64,000 nt of DNA from Mimachlamys varia (GCA_947623455.1 OX392532.1:30664792-30728791); one strand, 5' to 3'. Positions 26,601 to 41,600 are shown, numbered from the stretch's first letter. The notes: a model not told the origin generated them from the letters alone. A program made the numbers and translations.

Positions 26601-29600
26601 TATTCAGGTCGTGTTACGAAGGATATTATTTTAAATTGTCAATTGAAGCTAATGACAAAAAGCTCTTTTAGGATTAAATCATTGTATCTAAGAACTATTG
26701 ACCAAAATAAAAGGTGATATTATTCCTTTATTTCTTCCTTTGATGAGATGTTATGGCATTTCTTTGTCCGAAGATAAATTTTCAAAAATATATTTAAACA
26801 CAATTACTTGCGAGTTTGACATTAAGGATAAAAAAATTGTAAAATACTTCAAATCGATGACAAATGTTTTACAATACTTCAAAAAAAAAAAATAATTCTG
26901 ATACGTTGCGTTCAGTGCTGTTAAAAATAAATATTATGTTCGCACGAGAAAACGTAATTAAATCATAAGAAAGAATAAGGTTTCCTCGCCATCATCTAGA
27001 CTGTTTTACGGTCCCTATAACAATAATTAAAACATTGTATGTCAATTATCAATCGGAATCACCAGCATTTGCACGCTCTGAATATTTATGACCTTATTAA
27101 GTCCTTTTCTATTGCATTATGCAGAAGCGATTCCTAAATATTTAATGAAAATAAAGCATATCAGAATGACAAACGATGTGATTTTACTCCAGTGCGATAT
27201 CATTTTGTTTTACATGGGTTTGATCTTATTCCTAGTGTCATCTATCTTATTTTCGTACTAAATCAATATGTTTTAACATTAGTCCAAGTCAGTCCGGATA
27301 TTCCCAAGGTTTACCATTCATTAAAAGGAAGCCATGTGGATTTATTTTGAAAAATGCGATAACCATAATTATATTTAATATATAATATATATATCAAATG
27401 TTATAAGATAAATGCTTACCATAATGTGTACCGGTAAATATAGTCATGTTAAATAAACTGTTAAAATTTGTCTTCTAAAGTAATTGCTAAATGAAAGATG
27501 ATGGTGTTTTGATTGATACATATCCGAAATTTAAGGGGAGGTCTGCGATATAGAAATGGGTATTAAGCGGATGCAACGATATGAAAAGGGAAAATCCTGT
27601 TAAAGATTTCAGCAAGTCGTTGGCAGTGTGTCTATACAGGGGGACTTATAGGTTAATACCGACACAGAAATCGTGAATACGTGAGTTGGTACTGCTCCTT
27701 TCTGTGTCACAGGCGTCTCACCGTGCAAATGAAATGAAAACACCCATAGGCGTCAAAACAAATCCACAAAGATCCGGGCCGTCATTTGCCCAGAGCTTTA
27801 TTGTGTCCCTGTAAAAAGCAGGGTAGGACTGAAATTGGAAACCTTTTCTTCAAGCTTACACCCATTCACTGTCTAAAGTTTGAATCCTGTAGACGTATAT
27901 TTAAGGAATTTACGGTCTGGGAAATCACCATTCAAGTGAGTTGTATAAAAAGGTCAGCAAACCAGAGCGCCCGATTCCATACTCGTATGGAACTGTTTGT
28001 TAAAAGTAATTTGCATTTCCGGAAAATATGTTAAGTTAATTCCATTGCATTTAACTTATCACAAATATTATCAAGTCAACTGTGGAATTCTATTTCAAAA
28101 CGTTAGGACCACTGACAAAATGTCCAAAACACATCTTATTTTGACCCATTCCATACCCAAACAAGCTAACAAATTCCATTTTGATATAAACAATCGTTAA
28201 TGTATTCGAGATTATATTCAGTTCTGTGAAAACACAAAACATAAATAATTCTAAAATATGCGGTTTTGATGGCCACAGAGCCGATTTGACCTTACTTGAA
28301 ATTTCAAAATTAGCAAACAAATAAGCATAAACAAAAATGGCAAAACTAAATTGAAATGGATGATTGTCAAAACGAGTTTCCGCCGAATGTATTTTAAGTC
28401 AAAGATAAAGAACCCTTACCTGAATGACCCTCATGTTGAGTCCTGTTTCCTGAGCTAGCTGTTCCCGGATGTGACGTGTTGGTTTAGGAGTAGCATTAAA
28501 TGCTGACTTCAAAACCTCCAATTGTTTTGCTTTTATTGTAGTCCTTGGTCCTCGCCGTTTGGCCCCGGCATTAGAATTACCACTTCCTTCTACCAGTTCT
28601 TCACACGACCTATCATCCCCTTCCGGTGTTGTTTGACCCGGATTTGGGGGAATAGAATTCCCATTCGTGTCACAACTTTGTGTACTATGGTTCGAGTCTG
28701 AGGAAATTTTAAGCAACGCTGTATCGTCTTTGAGGGGATCGGGGCTCGAAGGGATAGAGTTCATGTCGTTTTTGTTGTTGATGATAGTGTTGTTATTGGT
28801 AATGTTTGTGTTGTTGTTTAAAGTGATGCTTGACAATACATTTTCCTTTGTGTCTATTTCTGTACTGTTGTCACCATCAATGCTGAAGTCTCTATCTGAA
28901 AGGTTCGCCGTATGCTCTAATTGGTCGAGTTCTGCTTCGTCTTCTATATCTGAAGAACCTGGAAAATTAGGGAAAAAGAGCTATCAAAAATTGTCTCCGT
29001 TGCGTTGAGTCCTACATACAAACTTGAAAATATAGTTTGGATACAAAATTAAGAGAATTATAACTTTTTTAAGAAGTATGGTTTGACAAATGATAGCTCC
29101 CACACAAAATAAATGATAAATTATTCCGAATATCATGAGAAGAATTGCATGCAAAATGATCAAAATCAGTAAAAAAGCAATAAAACCAGAATGAAACATA
29201 AGCAACATTAGGTAGATTCAAGCAAATCACCGGCACAAACAGTGGAGTAAACGAGAATTAAATTATTCAAATGTCAATCATTTAACGTCATAAAGTATAA
29301 AGTTTTATACATATGTAAGAGACATTGAATGACATGCATCCAGAGCAATCCAAAAAATACTGTTTCAAAATAAAATGTTCATCTAGATATGTATCTTCTC
29401 TTAAAACATTCAGACCGTAGAATGCTTGGAATTCAATAAAGATAATATGAAATTCTCGGTTAGTCAGCAAAAGCACTTAAATAAAATGATTAAATGTTCA
29501 TGGTGTTGTTAAGATTTGCACGAATAATCCCAACCCCATATACACATCCTCCACAAAGCATTAAAGCGTTCCTATTTTTACAGCCCCAACTAACACCCTT

Positions 29601-32600
29601 CTCACGTTGTTCCGGTTTTCTCAGACTTGATAAAATCGTAAGCTGTTTTTGCCAAAAATATGAAACACTTCTTTGTCATTTTTGAAATCAGTAATAAAGA
29701 CGGGAGGTTGTAACGATGCGACATATAATTTGTATTAAATCGAACTCAGATAGGAGTAGTCTCTTGAAACTACAATGAACAAACAGTTATCATTCTAAAG
29801 CCGTACGAGAAGCACGTGCGTATCTAAACTCTTTGCACGTCGAATATGAAATAATGGATTCCTTGCATAAAACAAGGATTTTTTTTTAATTTTCTGTATG
29901 CGTTATCTGGTTTACATGTACAGTTACGAGCGCGTGCGATAACCCTTCGACTTCAGACCCCGAATTAACACGATGTGGAGTGATAGCAATGGTATTATAA
30001 AAACTATCGTCTTCTGAAGTAGAAACAGGAGACGGGGAAAACATACCCCCTCCCGAGCGCTAGATAACACTATTACAAATACATCTTTTTATTTCTATCA
30101 GGAAATAATCCCAAAGAAATAGTTAATAAAAATGTTTTTGGAGGGGAAAAAACATATCACAAATTTCATTCTATGTTGAGAAAGGTCAGTGGATTTGTAA
30201 CATGTAATGTTCCTCATGTACTTAAATTATTAAAAGGCTTTTTTCAAAAAATATATGTAGATCAAGTTCCATATGCTTTTTATTATAAAACCCTACAGTC
30301 GTTATATCACACACTTCATTCAATGTTCAGAAAGGTCGATAGATTTGTAACATTTCATTTTTTTCATGTACTTAAATTATTGAAAAGGGGGATTTTTTTC
30401 AAAAAATATATGTAGATCAAGTTCCACATGTTTTTTATTATAAAATCCTACAGTCGTTACTTACAAAGAACGCCCTGAAACGGTCTAAATTTGCGAATGT
30501 TTCCTCATATCTATTATAAATTCATATTTTGTGAGAGAAAAGTTAGCGGGCATCTGAGTTCAAAGGACTCGAGTTTAACATGGTTCTAGAGGAACATTTA
30601 GCGGCGGACGAGACATCGGTCACAGCACGACTGCCGATTAAGGGGACTATTTATTACATCCGCGGAAGAATTTCCTCCTGATACCTGCAGAGTAATAATG
30701 ACCAAAGTGTCTGAAAACACTTCGACAAAATTCGGGTGCCACTTATTTTAATGACTTTGCAAAAAAGCATCGCCAAAGTGCAATCCAAACGTACATTTGG
30801 TATTTTGTTTTTCGTTGTTGTAGAATCAGGTGCATTGTGCCATTGACAGACAAGCAAAATGCATGAACAAGAAATAATTCAAACGCAAAGTGTTTATATC
30901 TCTGTAATGAAAGAAATATTACGCAATGATTTAAAACAATATCATTAATTTGATTTCGCATATTTAGAAATGAAAATTAATTATGATAGTGTAAAAGGAG
31001 CAAAAATGTTGAAATTTTTTTTTATAGTATTTGAAGAACGGTAACGTATTTTAATAACAAACTGATTTTCATCTTGAAATGTTAACAAAATAATAAATTA
31101 TCATTGATATTTTATTAAAGGAAAAATCATTGTAATTTACTGAAAAAGCAATTTTGGTGGTAAAGGTTAAGATACGAATATCACGGAATTTAATGATAGC
31201 ATTACTGCTAAGAATTGTCAATAAAGATAATAAGAATATCATACTAAGATAATATATTTATTTCCAATATTAATAAAAAATCATCCAATTATTTGTGTTT
31301 TATTATCATGTTTAAAAAGCTGAGATATTAACTTAATCAAACGACGTATATATAAATATATAAAACATTGAACTTTGACCTCGCTGTAACTATAGTACAG
31401 CAGCGTGTAACATAATCTGAAATATGTAAATTGATCTTCATAACGCGAGACAAAGGGAAAGCTGGGAGAACCACACGCAATCACATCCAGCTCGTGTTTC
31501 CTCTAGTTTATCCCAGGTGTTACCACTATGATCACAAATACCAAAGTCTGATTCTCGGGGCTACAGATTTCACGGAACATCGTATCAGGCCAGAATGAGG
31601 TTCCACTAACGAGATTAGGGAAACCCTACACGAGATTTCACAAGTCGGTGCGAGATTACAAGCATGCAATACATGCACTTTACACAACAACAGTTGGACC
31701 CGACCACCACATTACGATCAACAAAAACATTCGTTATTCCCCTGCCGACATGACAGGGCTATAATGTATTTTATTACCAAACAAATAACTTTGCGTGTTT
31801 AATGTGTTCTAGAATTAAATTATTTATAATTGTTCCATCTTGTTTTCTTATGTTTATTGCGAACCTTCATAATACGTAATGTCACAATGTAATACAATGT
31901 TCCTGATAAACTCTTACTAGAATTAAATGCTTGGCTATTAATAATTTCTCATGATTTTCCTATTTTATTATGTAGTACATGTATTATATTAGAATTCTAT
32001 AATATTAACATTTTGTAATTGCAAATGTTAATTAGCGTTTAATATTAATTATAGATGTTATATTTTCATAGACCATACTGGGCGCTTTCCTTCATCTCCA
32101 AAACCTAACACGTCCTTAAATGACCCTGGAAAGTAATAAGGACGTAAAACAAAATAAACCCCACCAAACAATCTTAGACCATAGATGAAAGAGATATGTT
32201 AAATATTTGACAAAATATTGTTATTAATGGAAATTATGAAATTGCAATTAATTTAATTTATGCCAATGTAATAAAGTATAAGCAAAACGAATCCTTGCTT
32301 ATTACCTATGTTTCAATAAATACGTAGAGAAAATAAATAACTAATTCATTTATATGTTTGTCAAAGCTATACAGGCCTACTTGATGCAATATCGTTTTTG
32401 CTTAATTCAAACAATACTGCAGTCAAAATATGTAGGTAATTGCTTTACAGTTTGAAGAGCCTGTGATACATTTGATGAAATATTTTTGTTCAGAAAATCC
32501 TTAAAATAACAAATGATTTTTTGTACTTTCAAGAAATGATGAATGAGGCTGGGAATAACAAATATTTGTCTGAAGCGCGTGCTTTGTCGGAGTACCGCTG

Positions 32601-35600
32601 CACCATCTAACAATCTGGAAGACTATTGATTAGAAACGACGTCTTCTAAAACAAACATTCACCATCCTCGACAACTGACCTATAAACAGCTATTTTATTG
32701 ACAGCTGATCTACATGCTTTGTTCAGATGATAGTACGACAGCCATGTCCAATAGCATCATGAATAATGTGTACATATGGGCATGCATTTTGTTTTGCGAG
32801 ACCAGAAACACAGCCAATCAACGCATCAGAATAACAACGTGCTTACAAATAGCTAAGATGTTAATTCGATTTTTTGAGCCTAAATCCTTCTATTTAGACC
32901 TTGTTTAGCATCTTAACACATTACATTAGATTCCAAAGGGAGCGATTAGTCCCCATCATTAGACAGACCTGAGCCAGCGAGCTCTGGATCAATGCTTGGT
33001 AAGCGAAGGCGAGCGTGAACCAATTCGGAATGCAGCACCCTGATAAAAAGTGCTGTTTATTTGTGATAATGAGAGACGATTGAGTCTGTGGGGTCAATTT
33101 GTGTCGCATCCCCTCTAATAATACCCTCTTTTATTATCTCCCATGAAAATGAAAACACGAAACAGACAAGAAAGAGAAGACTACGTCAACTTCGTTAAAC
33201 GTTGGACGCAAATTGAGTTTGCGAACCAATAATCACGTTTAGCGAAATATTTTAGCTGCCAATAGTTAAGTGTTCCGTTTGTTCCTGCGATGAAATATTT
33301 TGCGGTTTATTTGTATTTTTTGTTTTTAGTGTTGTGTTGGTTTTTCTTTAGGTTTCGAGGGATTTTACACGGTTGATTTGTTTATTTTGCCTTTTATTTG
33401 TAGAGATATATGAGGCCTGCTCAAATTAAGTAGTAGCAAAGGCAATAACAGAGGCCCATTTAGAAAAGAAAAATATAATTACCTTCGTAAAGGATAGAAA
33501 AGTGTGTATCAACTCCTAAAACTGAAATTTTATCATTTTCTGAATATGTCTGAAGAAGTTTCGTTTTAAGGAAAGTGATCGAAAAGCAATAAGACTTCTT
33601 TATTCCCAGTCCTGATTAAATTGATTAAAGTGATGAAATGTAAAACATATATCTATGTTCTAATGAGAATTTCACAACCAACGCATATGGTAATTTGTGA
33701 TATTTTCCAAACCCGAGAAATATGTATTTAATTTTACATTTCTTAACCTTTGATTCTAGATATAAACCGATGGATTTAATCCATGTAAGCAAATTGGTAA
33801 GAAGTAATATATCATTATTACAAAATTGTGTATAAATGTAGTTAGCCTAATTCTAGAGGGTTGAACATACGTTATGTACCTATCACATACGTAATGTTTA
33901 ATCTGAGCATCTCCATTAACGTGTGTGGTACATCTTATCTGCCACGTTATTAAAGTATTACTCTATTTAATGAGCATTTGATTAAAGGAAATATGCCTAA
34001 AATCTTCAACCTTGATCAAAGATGAGATGTAGAAATAAAATACGCAAAGTCCCTATATTTCTTCATATGTATTCAACTAAGAGTCGATAAGATAAACGGA
34101 GTTTATTTGGCTTTCCTGGAGGAATAAAAACTACTACGTATAAATTATTTATATATTAAATCTACAACTTATATATCTATCTCCCAGACCACACCAGAAT
34201 GCGACTGAGGAAGTAATGGGTTTTTTTTTCTATGCAACCCGTGAGAACAAACAATCAGCAGCATTTATCTTTATCCATATCTAGAATATGAAATTAAATA
34301 AACTTTAAAATAATGTCTTACCGAAATTGATATTTTCTGTCAAACTTTCCGTTCGTGTGTGGAGTTGAATTTTTAATTAAGTTATCACGTTGGTAAATTA
34401 TCTGATTTTTGGTCTAATAAGGATACGATCGTTGTAATTAATCGATTCAAGCAAAAGTGAGAGATTGAATATAGCTTTTAATTGCTCGTTCGATAAGTTC
34501 TTTATCGTATATAAAAAGGGTCTATTTTTAAACATTGTTTAACATTTTGAATTGTACATTATATATTGTGTTTATCAATGGCGTTTTTAACCGTTATGAG
34601 GTTTAAACCCAGTATCGTGATTCTGGTGCGATGTCCGGGTCATGATACTACAATAACAAGGTCAGGATGTCTCAGACGCTTTGGTATTCGTCTTGAAATG
34701 TGACAAAGTAAGCTCCTTACTGACATTGATCAAAACGGATCGGAAGCGAAAATTCTTTGATTTCCGGTATGTGACTGACTCAACTTTCGATTGTTGGGAA
34801 CAATTAAAACTTCAAACAAAAGCTGCTTAAACATAAGGATTCCAGTCGATACCATTCCTCGAAGATGTAAGACCGCAAAGAATCTGATAAGACTCGTCAC
34901 ACAGCGACATGATTAATATCATCAATTAATCATTATCTAAAGATTTCTAACTGCTTCTATAGAACTCAATACCTCTTCAAACACGCGTTAACGCCAGTAA
35001 CGAGAGGGATAGATTTCGGATACTTAGGCAAGAAAAAAGCAAGAGCATGGGCAGATATTGATTCCCAGTGTAAACAGTGGGTCGGTATAGGAGACTAAAC
35101 GGTGCGAGTAAATGCTGTACTGGGTCCATTAGAAGCAGGAATGACATAGATTAGTCTGCATTCGATCGAAACGCACAGATGATCAAAGAAAAGATAATCG
35201 TCAGCTTCTAATTTACAAGTTGTTGTCACAATATTGCTGAGTGTGGAATGGTTTTATGGCCATTTAAAGCATCTTTTCTCCGACTGAAACGCTGGTATCC
35301 CTCTCCACGAATGAGGGCTGCGATGAAGACAAGAACATAGCTACAGTTCAAACTAAAAAAATATAAGGTTATGCAGTTTTTTTGATGTTTCGAATTTATC
35401 GTATTTGTACAGGTTTATGGCCCTGCCTCATACCCTATTGTTATTCAGTCATAAGCTTGTCTAGTCCATTTTAAAGGGTTATTCTTTTGGCAACAAACTG
35501 TGGACAGTTTCCTGAGAATATTACTAAAACTTGACGTGTTAAAATTTTCCATCTGTCTGCCGATTCTTTTGTAAATCATCTCCTTTAGTTTAAGCATGAT

Positions 35601-38600
35601 CACACAACATACATAGGTCGCAGGAAAATGTCATCTTGAGCGCAATTATGACAAAAAAGAAGTCACCGGCGTGCCCTCTATATATAACGCATCACAATTT
35701 TTGCTGATTGTAGCGCCGCATAGTGTCAGACTTCGTAACAGTGCCGACAAACAAGGCCCGACTTGAAAACCTCCTGTGGCTTCAGATTCGACTATTTTTT
35801 TTCGAAAATGCATTATGGGTGGGCTACTGATACTTGGATAAAGCAACCAGCGGTTCTACAGACCTCGAGTGCCGTATTTAAAACCCAAGTCTGCTGGAAG
35901 AAAATGTTTCAATTCGGTATTGAAAGACCTAAGAGAAAATACATTTCTACCACTTGATATAGGTTAATCTTATTTGAAAATATATTTCTGTTGTAAACAA
36001 GTTTTCCTTTGTCCCATTTCGAATATGCCATTGTATGCTGACTGTTAAATCGTTAACTTTGTATCTGGAATAACGGTTTTGTTTTCATAGTCCTGTACGG
36101 TATTCTCGAGTCTTGCACGGCTCGACCGTTGCCCGTGATGGCCAGAAAAAGTACATGCAGCCTAGAATTCCTGATTTGTAGACGAAACACAGCAAGAGGA
36201 AAGAAACTACACTTCAATAAACAACTACTTTGTCCATCTGCCAACGCGCCAGTCTTTACGACTTGGTACCGAATCTGACAAGATGGGAATCACGTGACCT
36301 CACACTTCCGGCGCGTCTTCAACACCTTTCCGACTGACTTAGTGATTTTGATAATTTTTCGAGGGATGAGTCGGAAAGATTTCCCTTCCTGAATTGTATC
36401 AGGAAGTTATTTCTGTAGGTTGTGTCTGGAAGAACGTTTTTGTGCTTGTTTTATTTAGGATCAATCCCAAATAACGTACATTCACGTTCATCGTGACTAA
36501 GGATCACGAGACTGGGGGAGAAAAAAATATCGGCAGTTTTCTTTGAAGATAAGATACCACTGTGTAATTTCTAACAAAAATATATAATGCAAAAGCAATC
36601 ACATACAATTGTAATAGTTGCATTTTACATTTCTTCTTTGGGATATTAATACTGATAAAACAAATTATTACTTTGATCTTATAAACCAGATTTTTAGTTA
36701 CATATTTTAAAAAAAAAACATTTCACGGGAATATTATTGAATATTAATCAGACCATTAGAATGAGGTTTCCAGAACAAAAATTAGAATTTTGATAAGATA
36801 AACAAATCATTTCTTTGAATTTGATTTGGCAAGACGTTTTCAAGACAACACGATAAGTAAGTATCTACCAGAACTGTTTAAGAGATTCTGTGGAGGTGAA
36901 CTCGATGAATGTTAATGATGTACCGATTGGAGGACGATTGCCGTCAGGCTTGGAGTCCATTAAACATGTCGTGTTGATATGCAAGGTCTGATACCGTGGC
37001 TAAAGGCCGAATCATTGTCGGTCAAGCAAGGGCCTTCACATAGATCGCGGGCTAATGGAAACGCCGCTTGGAGAGTACGGAATATTCTCCAGAGAAACTA
37101 ATGCAATTTTCAACGTTGTAATACAATTCTGTAGACAAGGCGCTACTCGTGACATGTCGGTAATGAAAAGAATGCACAAATCAGCTGTTCTCGCCCTCCT
37201 CTCGTCCAGCGGCACTGACAGCAGCGACTAGAGGTGGAAGGGTCAAACTGCATGGATTGTGTAATAACCTGTCCGGAGTCCGGTCTCCCGAGTCCGTATA
37301 AGAGGTTTAATCCTCTCTCGACAACTGTACAAGCGATCATCGTGCGGGGCTTACAGCCCCCAATTAAACAGGCAATTGAATTTACATTAATGACAGGGGT
37401 ACGACTGTGAAGACCCGCCATTAACGCCCGGTGATGACTGTGCCACAAAGACCTTTGATTTCCACAAAAAGACAAACATTTTTAAAATAGCTTGAGAGAA
37501 AATTTATCGTTTAGCCATCAACTGAAGAAGTGAAGGGTAATGGACGGGAATAAATAGTTATCTTCATTCTACTTGGCTGGTTGTTCCATTGGCCAATAGC
37601 ATAATGAAATCGATCCTGTAAAAATCCGGAACGGACGTTATCTGTTCGAGTCTTCTAGTTAGAAACGACGGATACTTTGATTCCAATGTTCCGGCCAAGA
37701 TGAAAGGATAAGATATTGCTATGACGGATTTTATTTCTAAAACTTTAGCTAGAATTGAGTGTTTTCAAATAGAAAACTACATATCTGGGATTGTAGACAC
37801 GTTTACGACCTTACGATAGTTGAATCAGTCGGCACCCAAATTATCGAGATAAGATTAACGTTTCGGCGTGTTGATCTGACTGATGTAGAGGGGGGAAATG
37901 TTGAATGGTGCAGCATATTCATCTTAGAATAGCCCAGTACCGCTCAACTTAGGATAGCACACTACCACTCCAACTCAACCAGAAACGGCCCGGTACCACT
38001 CCAACTCAACAAGAAACGGCCCGGTACTACTCCAACTCAACCAGAAACGGCCTGGTACTACTCCAACTCAACCAGAAACGAACGGCCCGGTACCACTCCA
38101 ACCCAACCAGAAACGGCCTGGTACCACTCCAACTCAACCAGAAACGGCCCGGTACCACTCAACTGAGGATAGCACACTACCTCTCAAACTCAACCGAAAA
38201 CGGTTATAAACCACCTCAACTTATAGCAACCAAAAAAATGAAATATTTTCCAATGTCTATGCAACAGTACATTGTATTTCTTGGGGACAACACACACGTA
38301 ATAAACTAGCACTCACTATATAAACACTAAAGTCTTTACACTCTGCTTTCAAACCACGAAACATGGCTTTCAAATAGTACATCACTGAACACGAGGGATT
38401 GGAATCGTCGGGATCATCGACACTCGCATACTTCCGTAATGATATATTAAAGTCGCTATTTATAGTAAAAGTGGGTACTCTAGGAAATGTATTTAACTTT
38501 TTTTGCATTTAAAACGGGATCGAACGCGGTACACAAGCAGGCTATACCCCTGGGTATTGGGACTGACAGAGCGGTGCATTATTGGGCTACATCGAGTCAC

Positions 38601-41600
38601 AAATCACCGTATTCGAACTGTTTTGTGGAATAAAACTTGCTGCAGACGCATTTAAAGATACACTCCACCTACAGTAGGCATGATATAAATATAGGTCCAC
38701 GTGCACGTGTTCCTACATTGACATAATCGATACCGAGGTATTTGAAATCTAGATTTTTCAACAAAAGTACAGACATAAGAAGCCACATATGTGAAATGAA
38801 ACAGTTTAGACATCTTGTATTCAGAGAGAGTGGGATATGAATTATACGTGCAATGAAGGAAACTTCCGCGATGTTTCATGTATTTTAATATATTACAAAA
38901 GATATTAATATCTTGACCAATTAATAAACAAAATTTACTCGACTACAATAAACAAATTTCTATTAATAGTGTTGTAATTCATTTAACTTAATCTGTATTT
39001 TCTCTTTGCATAATTCCTTTGAACCGGTGTCTGCCTGTCTGGGTATGATCGGACAGACACTGCCTATTGACGTGTCCCGGAGTTAGCCCGTGTTTCCCTT
39101 GGCGAACACCAATGTGACTGATGCTTCTTATTGAATGGACGTTATTCAGCGTAAACGCGACACGTTGTAACCGTGTTGTTTCTCCGTAACTTACACATGT
39201 CACCGGTTTGTAGCGTAAGAGGTAAACCTCGGCCCCCCTTTGATCTCTCGGCACCACGACTCGCCACAATACATAATGCGTCATGTCCGGGACAACAATG
39301 GCGGCCGCCATGAGCTGCTCCAGATCGGCCTTGGTAACCGACCGGCAGTAATACAATCACAAAACACTTGTGTATATCGGTTTAAATAGAAAAGACAGTT
39401 CACAAGCATTGTAGTCAATCTCAGTTGATGTAGTAATAAATGCAATTTCCAGTGATTTAAGCAGAAAAGATTTCTGCATCGAAGTGTGGGATGTGTGTTA
39501 AAATCGTACGGTATTAACTCCCTTTGTAGGAGAACTCTCCATAGTAGCGACATCGTGGTGACTTCGTCAAGATGATGACTGAGAAGCGTTAATGAAGAAC
39601 TAAACAGAAGAAAGAAAGAAAAGGAAGGAAGGAAGGAAGGAAGGACGGGCGGAAGGAAGGAAGGAAATAAAATATTCAGCGAAAGTCGATGATTATAAAA
39701 ATCCTGTTTACTGATGTATATGTATTGCCATGATGTTCAAAGGAAAAGGAATCAGAAATGTATGCGTTCATTAATTATGAACATCTATTGAATCTTAATA
39801 CCAGTATTTCTAAAATTAAAAATGATTTCTGCTTGAAATAAAAAGAATTCAAAAGAGTATAAAATAGAGGATTGATAGTTGACAGCAGGCGAATTTGAAA
39901 ATGTACCTTTTGAAGATCTCGGCCATTAATAAAGAATATCGATTGTACATGTAGTAGAGTTTTAACGCGACTGCAATAATGTGTGTACAATGTGCAGTTC
40001 TGTTAAGCGGAGATCACACATCAATAACTCTCAGGTGTGATAACGTGGGACTTGCCCAGGTGGACGGGCGTAATATCGTCGGGAATAAAAGACAAATAAT
40101 CACAATGAAAGGAAATACATCGATTTAAGGGCGAGTGGAATTGTGCCAGACAATCTCTACAAAATGATGGGCCTGATTACGAGAAAACCACAGGACATCT
40201 TCCCATTAGACACCAATAGCCAGAACAATGGAATATTTAAAAAAAAAAAAAGGAGTTGCAGATTTTGCACTTCAAAAGAATATTGTCCTTTTTTTTGGTC
40301 TGTGTTACTAAAATAAAGTTACTCGCAGTAATACATCACCGAAATGTGTTTTTGATAATTTGTGTCATTTAATGAGGTTTTATATATCAGAAGTAATAAA
40401 TGATCCCTCTATGCACTAAAGTATTATTTATTAGAACTTAAATACACGACAATCGACACATGCGTCAGGGAATTATTATTAAATATGGCTTTATGAAACA
40501 ATGAGTTATATTTATGAATTTATTGTCAAGCACTTAACGCCTATAAGTGCTGATACGCGGTCGTAATGGCGACCAATCATTGCGGTTCGGGAACAAAATC
40601 TCTTTCACGTTTGATATTGTTTGTTTTCTAAATTATCGTCCATTACGGCAACATTAGGCCCATTAATTAGTCGCCATCACAGTAACTTGTAGTGCGAGGC
40701 CCGACCCGGACTAATAGCATACTTTGGCGTTATGATTCGTAGAGAAAGTTTGACATAGTTAATTAAATTATTGCTAATTTCTAATTTATCATTTTATATG
40801 GCATTTCCTACACCATAATTCATGAAAATGCTGTTTTCACCACGAGTCATACAGGCAGAAATGCCCCAAAGAAAAATAGGCCTAACAGACGACATCTCCA
40901 TTTTCTAAATGCCACGAGGGCCATCTCGCGCACCTCGTGCTCTCGCGCTGCGGGAACACAAGATAATTTCCTCAAATTTTCACTAACGCGACAATTGGAC
41001 AATTTTTCATCTTTTACGGCCTGTCATTACTTGCTGCAAAACTAAGAAATTATCCGTGTTCGGGGATTTGGACTCCGCTTGTCGAAGGATTCGCTGATGG
41101 TCCCAACTATAACCTAACACTCTGGGACATTTCATTCCCTAACACTCCATACCCCAAGGTCTACATAGCAACACCGACCTCCAACCTCGCGTGGGGGTCT
41201 CCATGCATCATTCTAGGGGACAAATGAGGGGAAACGGTTCAACTATGACTAATACAAATCTATATCATTATACAAACCGTTGTCATTATCGTCTTTTATA
41301 GATTTTCTAATTTGCGTTTTAACAAGATAAAAAAAACTCTATACTTTGAAAAAAATTTGCATAATTTCTGTTCAAGGTTAACTTGATTTTTTTAACAACT
41401 AAAAAGTCACATATTTTCATGATATTTTTTTTTAATTGACTTCCTAATGCCTGAAAAAATGTATATATTGATAATTAGCTGATTTTAATGACAAGTTCTA
41501 GTCTTGGTCGTGTTTACAAAATGCCCTATCGTCATACGTCATATTGCATCTCTGCTTAAAAAGCCATAAATCATGGAAATTGGCTACCGGAGACTAATAG

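Larger units (their letters stand above)
13378..28419 (-). other. Lhx1 intron 3 (15.0 kb, splits the homeobox)
   Basis: GT at 28419, AG at 13378. It holds a C-rich tract (13673-13698), a SINE (15158-15390), a TA run (15558-15579), complex islands at about 16.02-16.50, 18.1-18.5 and 20.8-21.15 kb, and strongly AT-rich sequence from about 21.3 to 27.7 kb with no recognised element apart from a short hairpin at 23096-23116. No nested gene is seen. Confidence 0.9.

Noticed and set aside
28667..29008. 113-codon plus-strand open frame
   Set aside because: Shadow of Lhx1 coding exon 3 on the opposite strand.
37143..37475. 110-codon minus-strand frame
   Set aside because: No domain, no splice sites consistent with Lhx1, and located in a motif-dense non-coding island.
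38517..38590. Functional tRNA gene
   Set aside because: Box A- and box B-like motifs are present, but the stems do not pair convincingly; treated as a SINE remnant.
38988..39356. 122-codon minus-strand frame
   Set aside because: It begins at a non-ATG codon, no recognisable protein, and there is an overlapping frame of similar quality.
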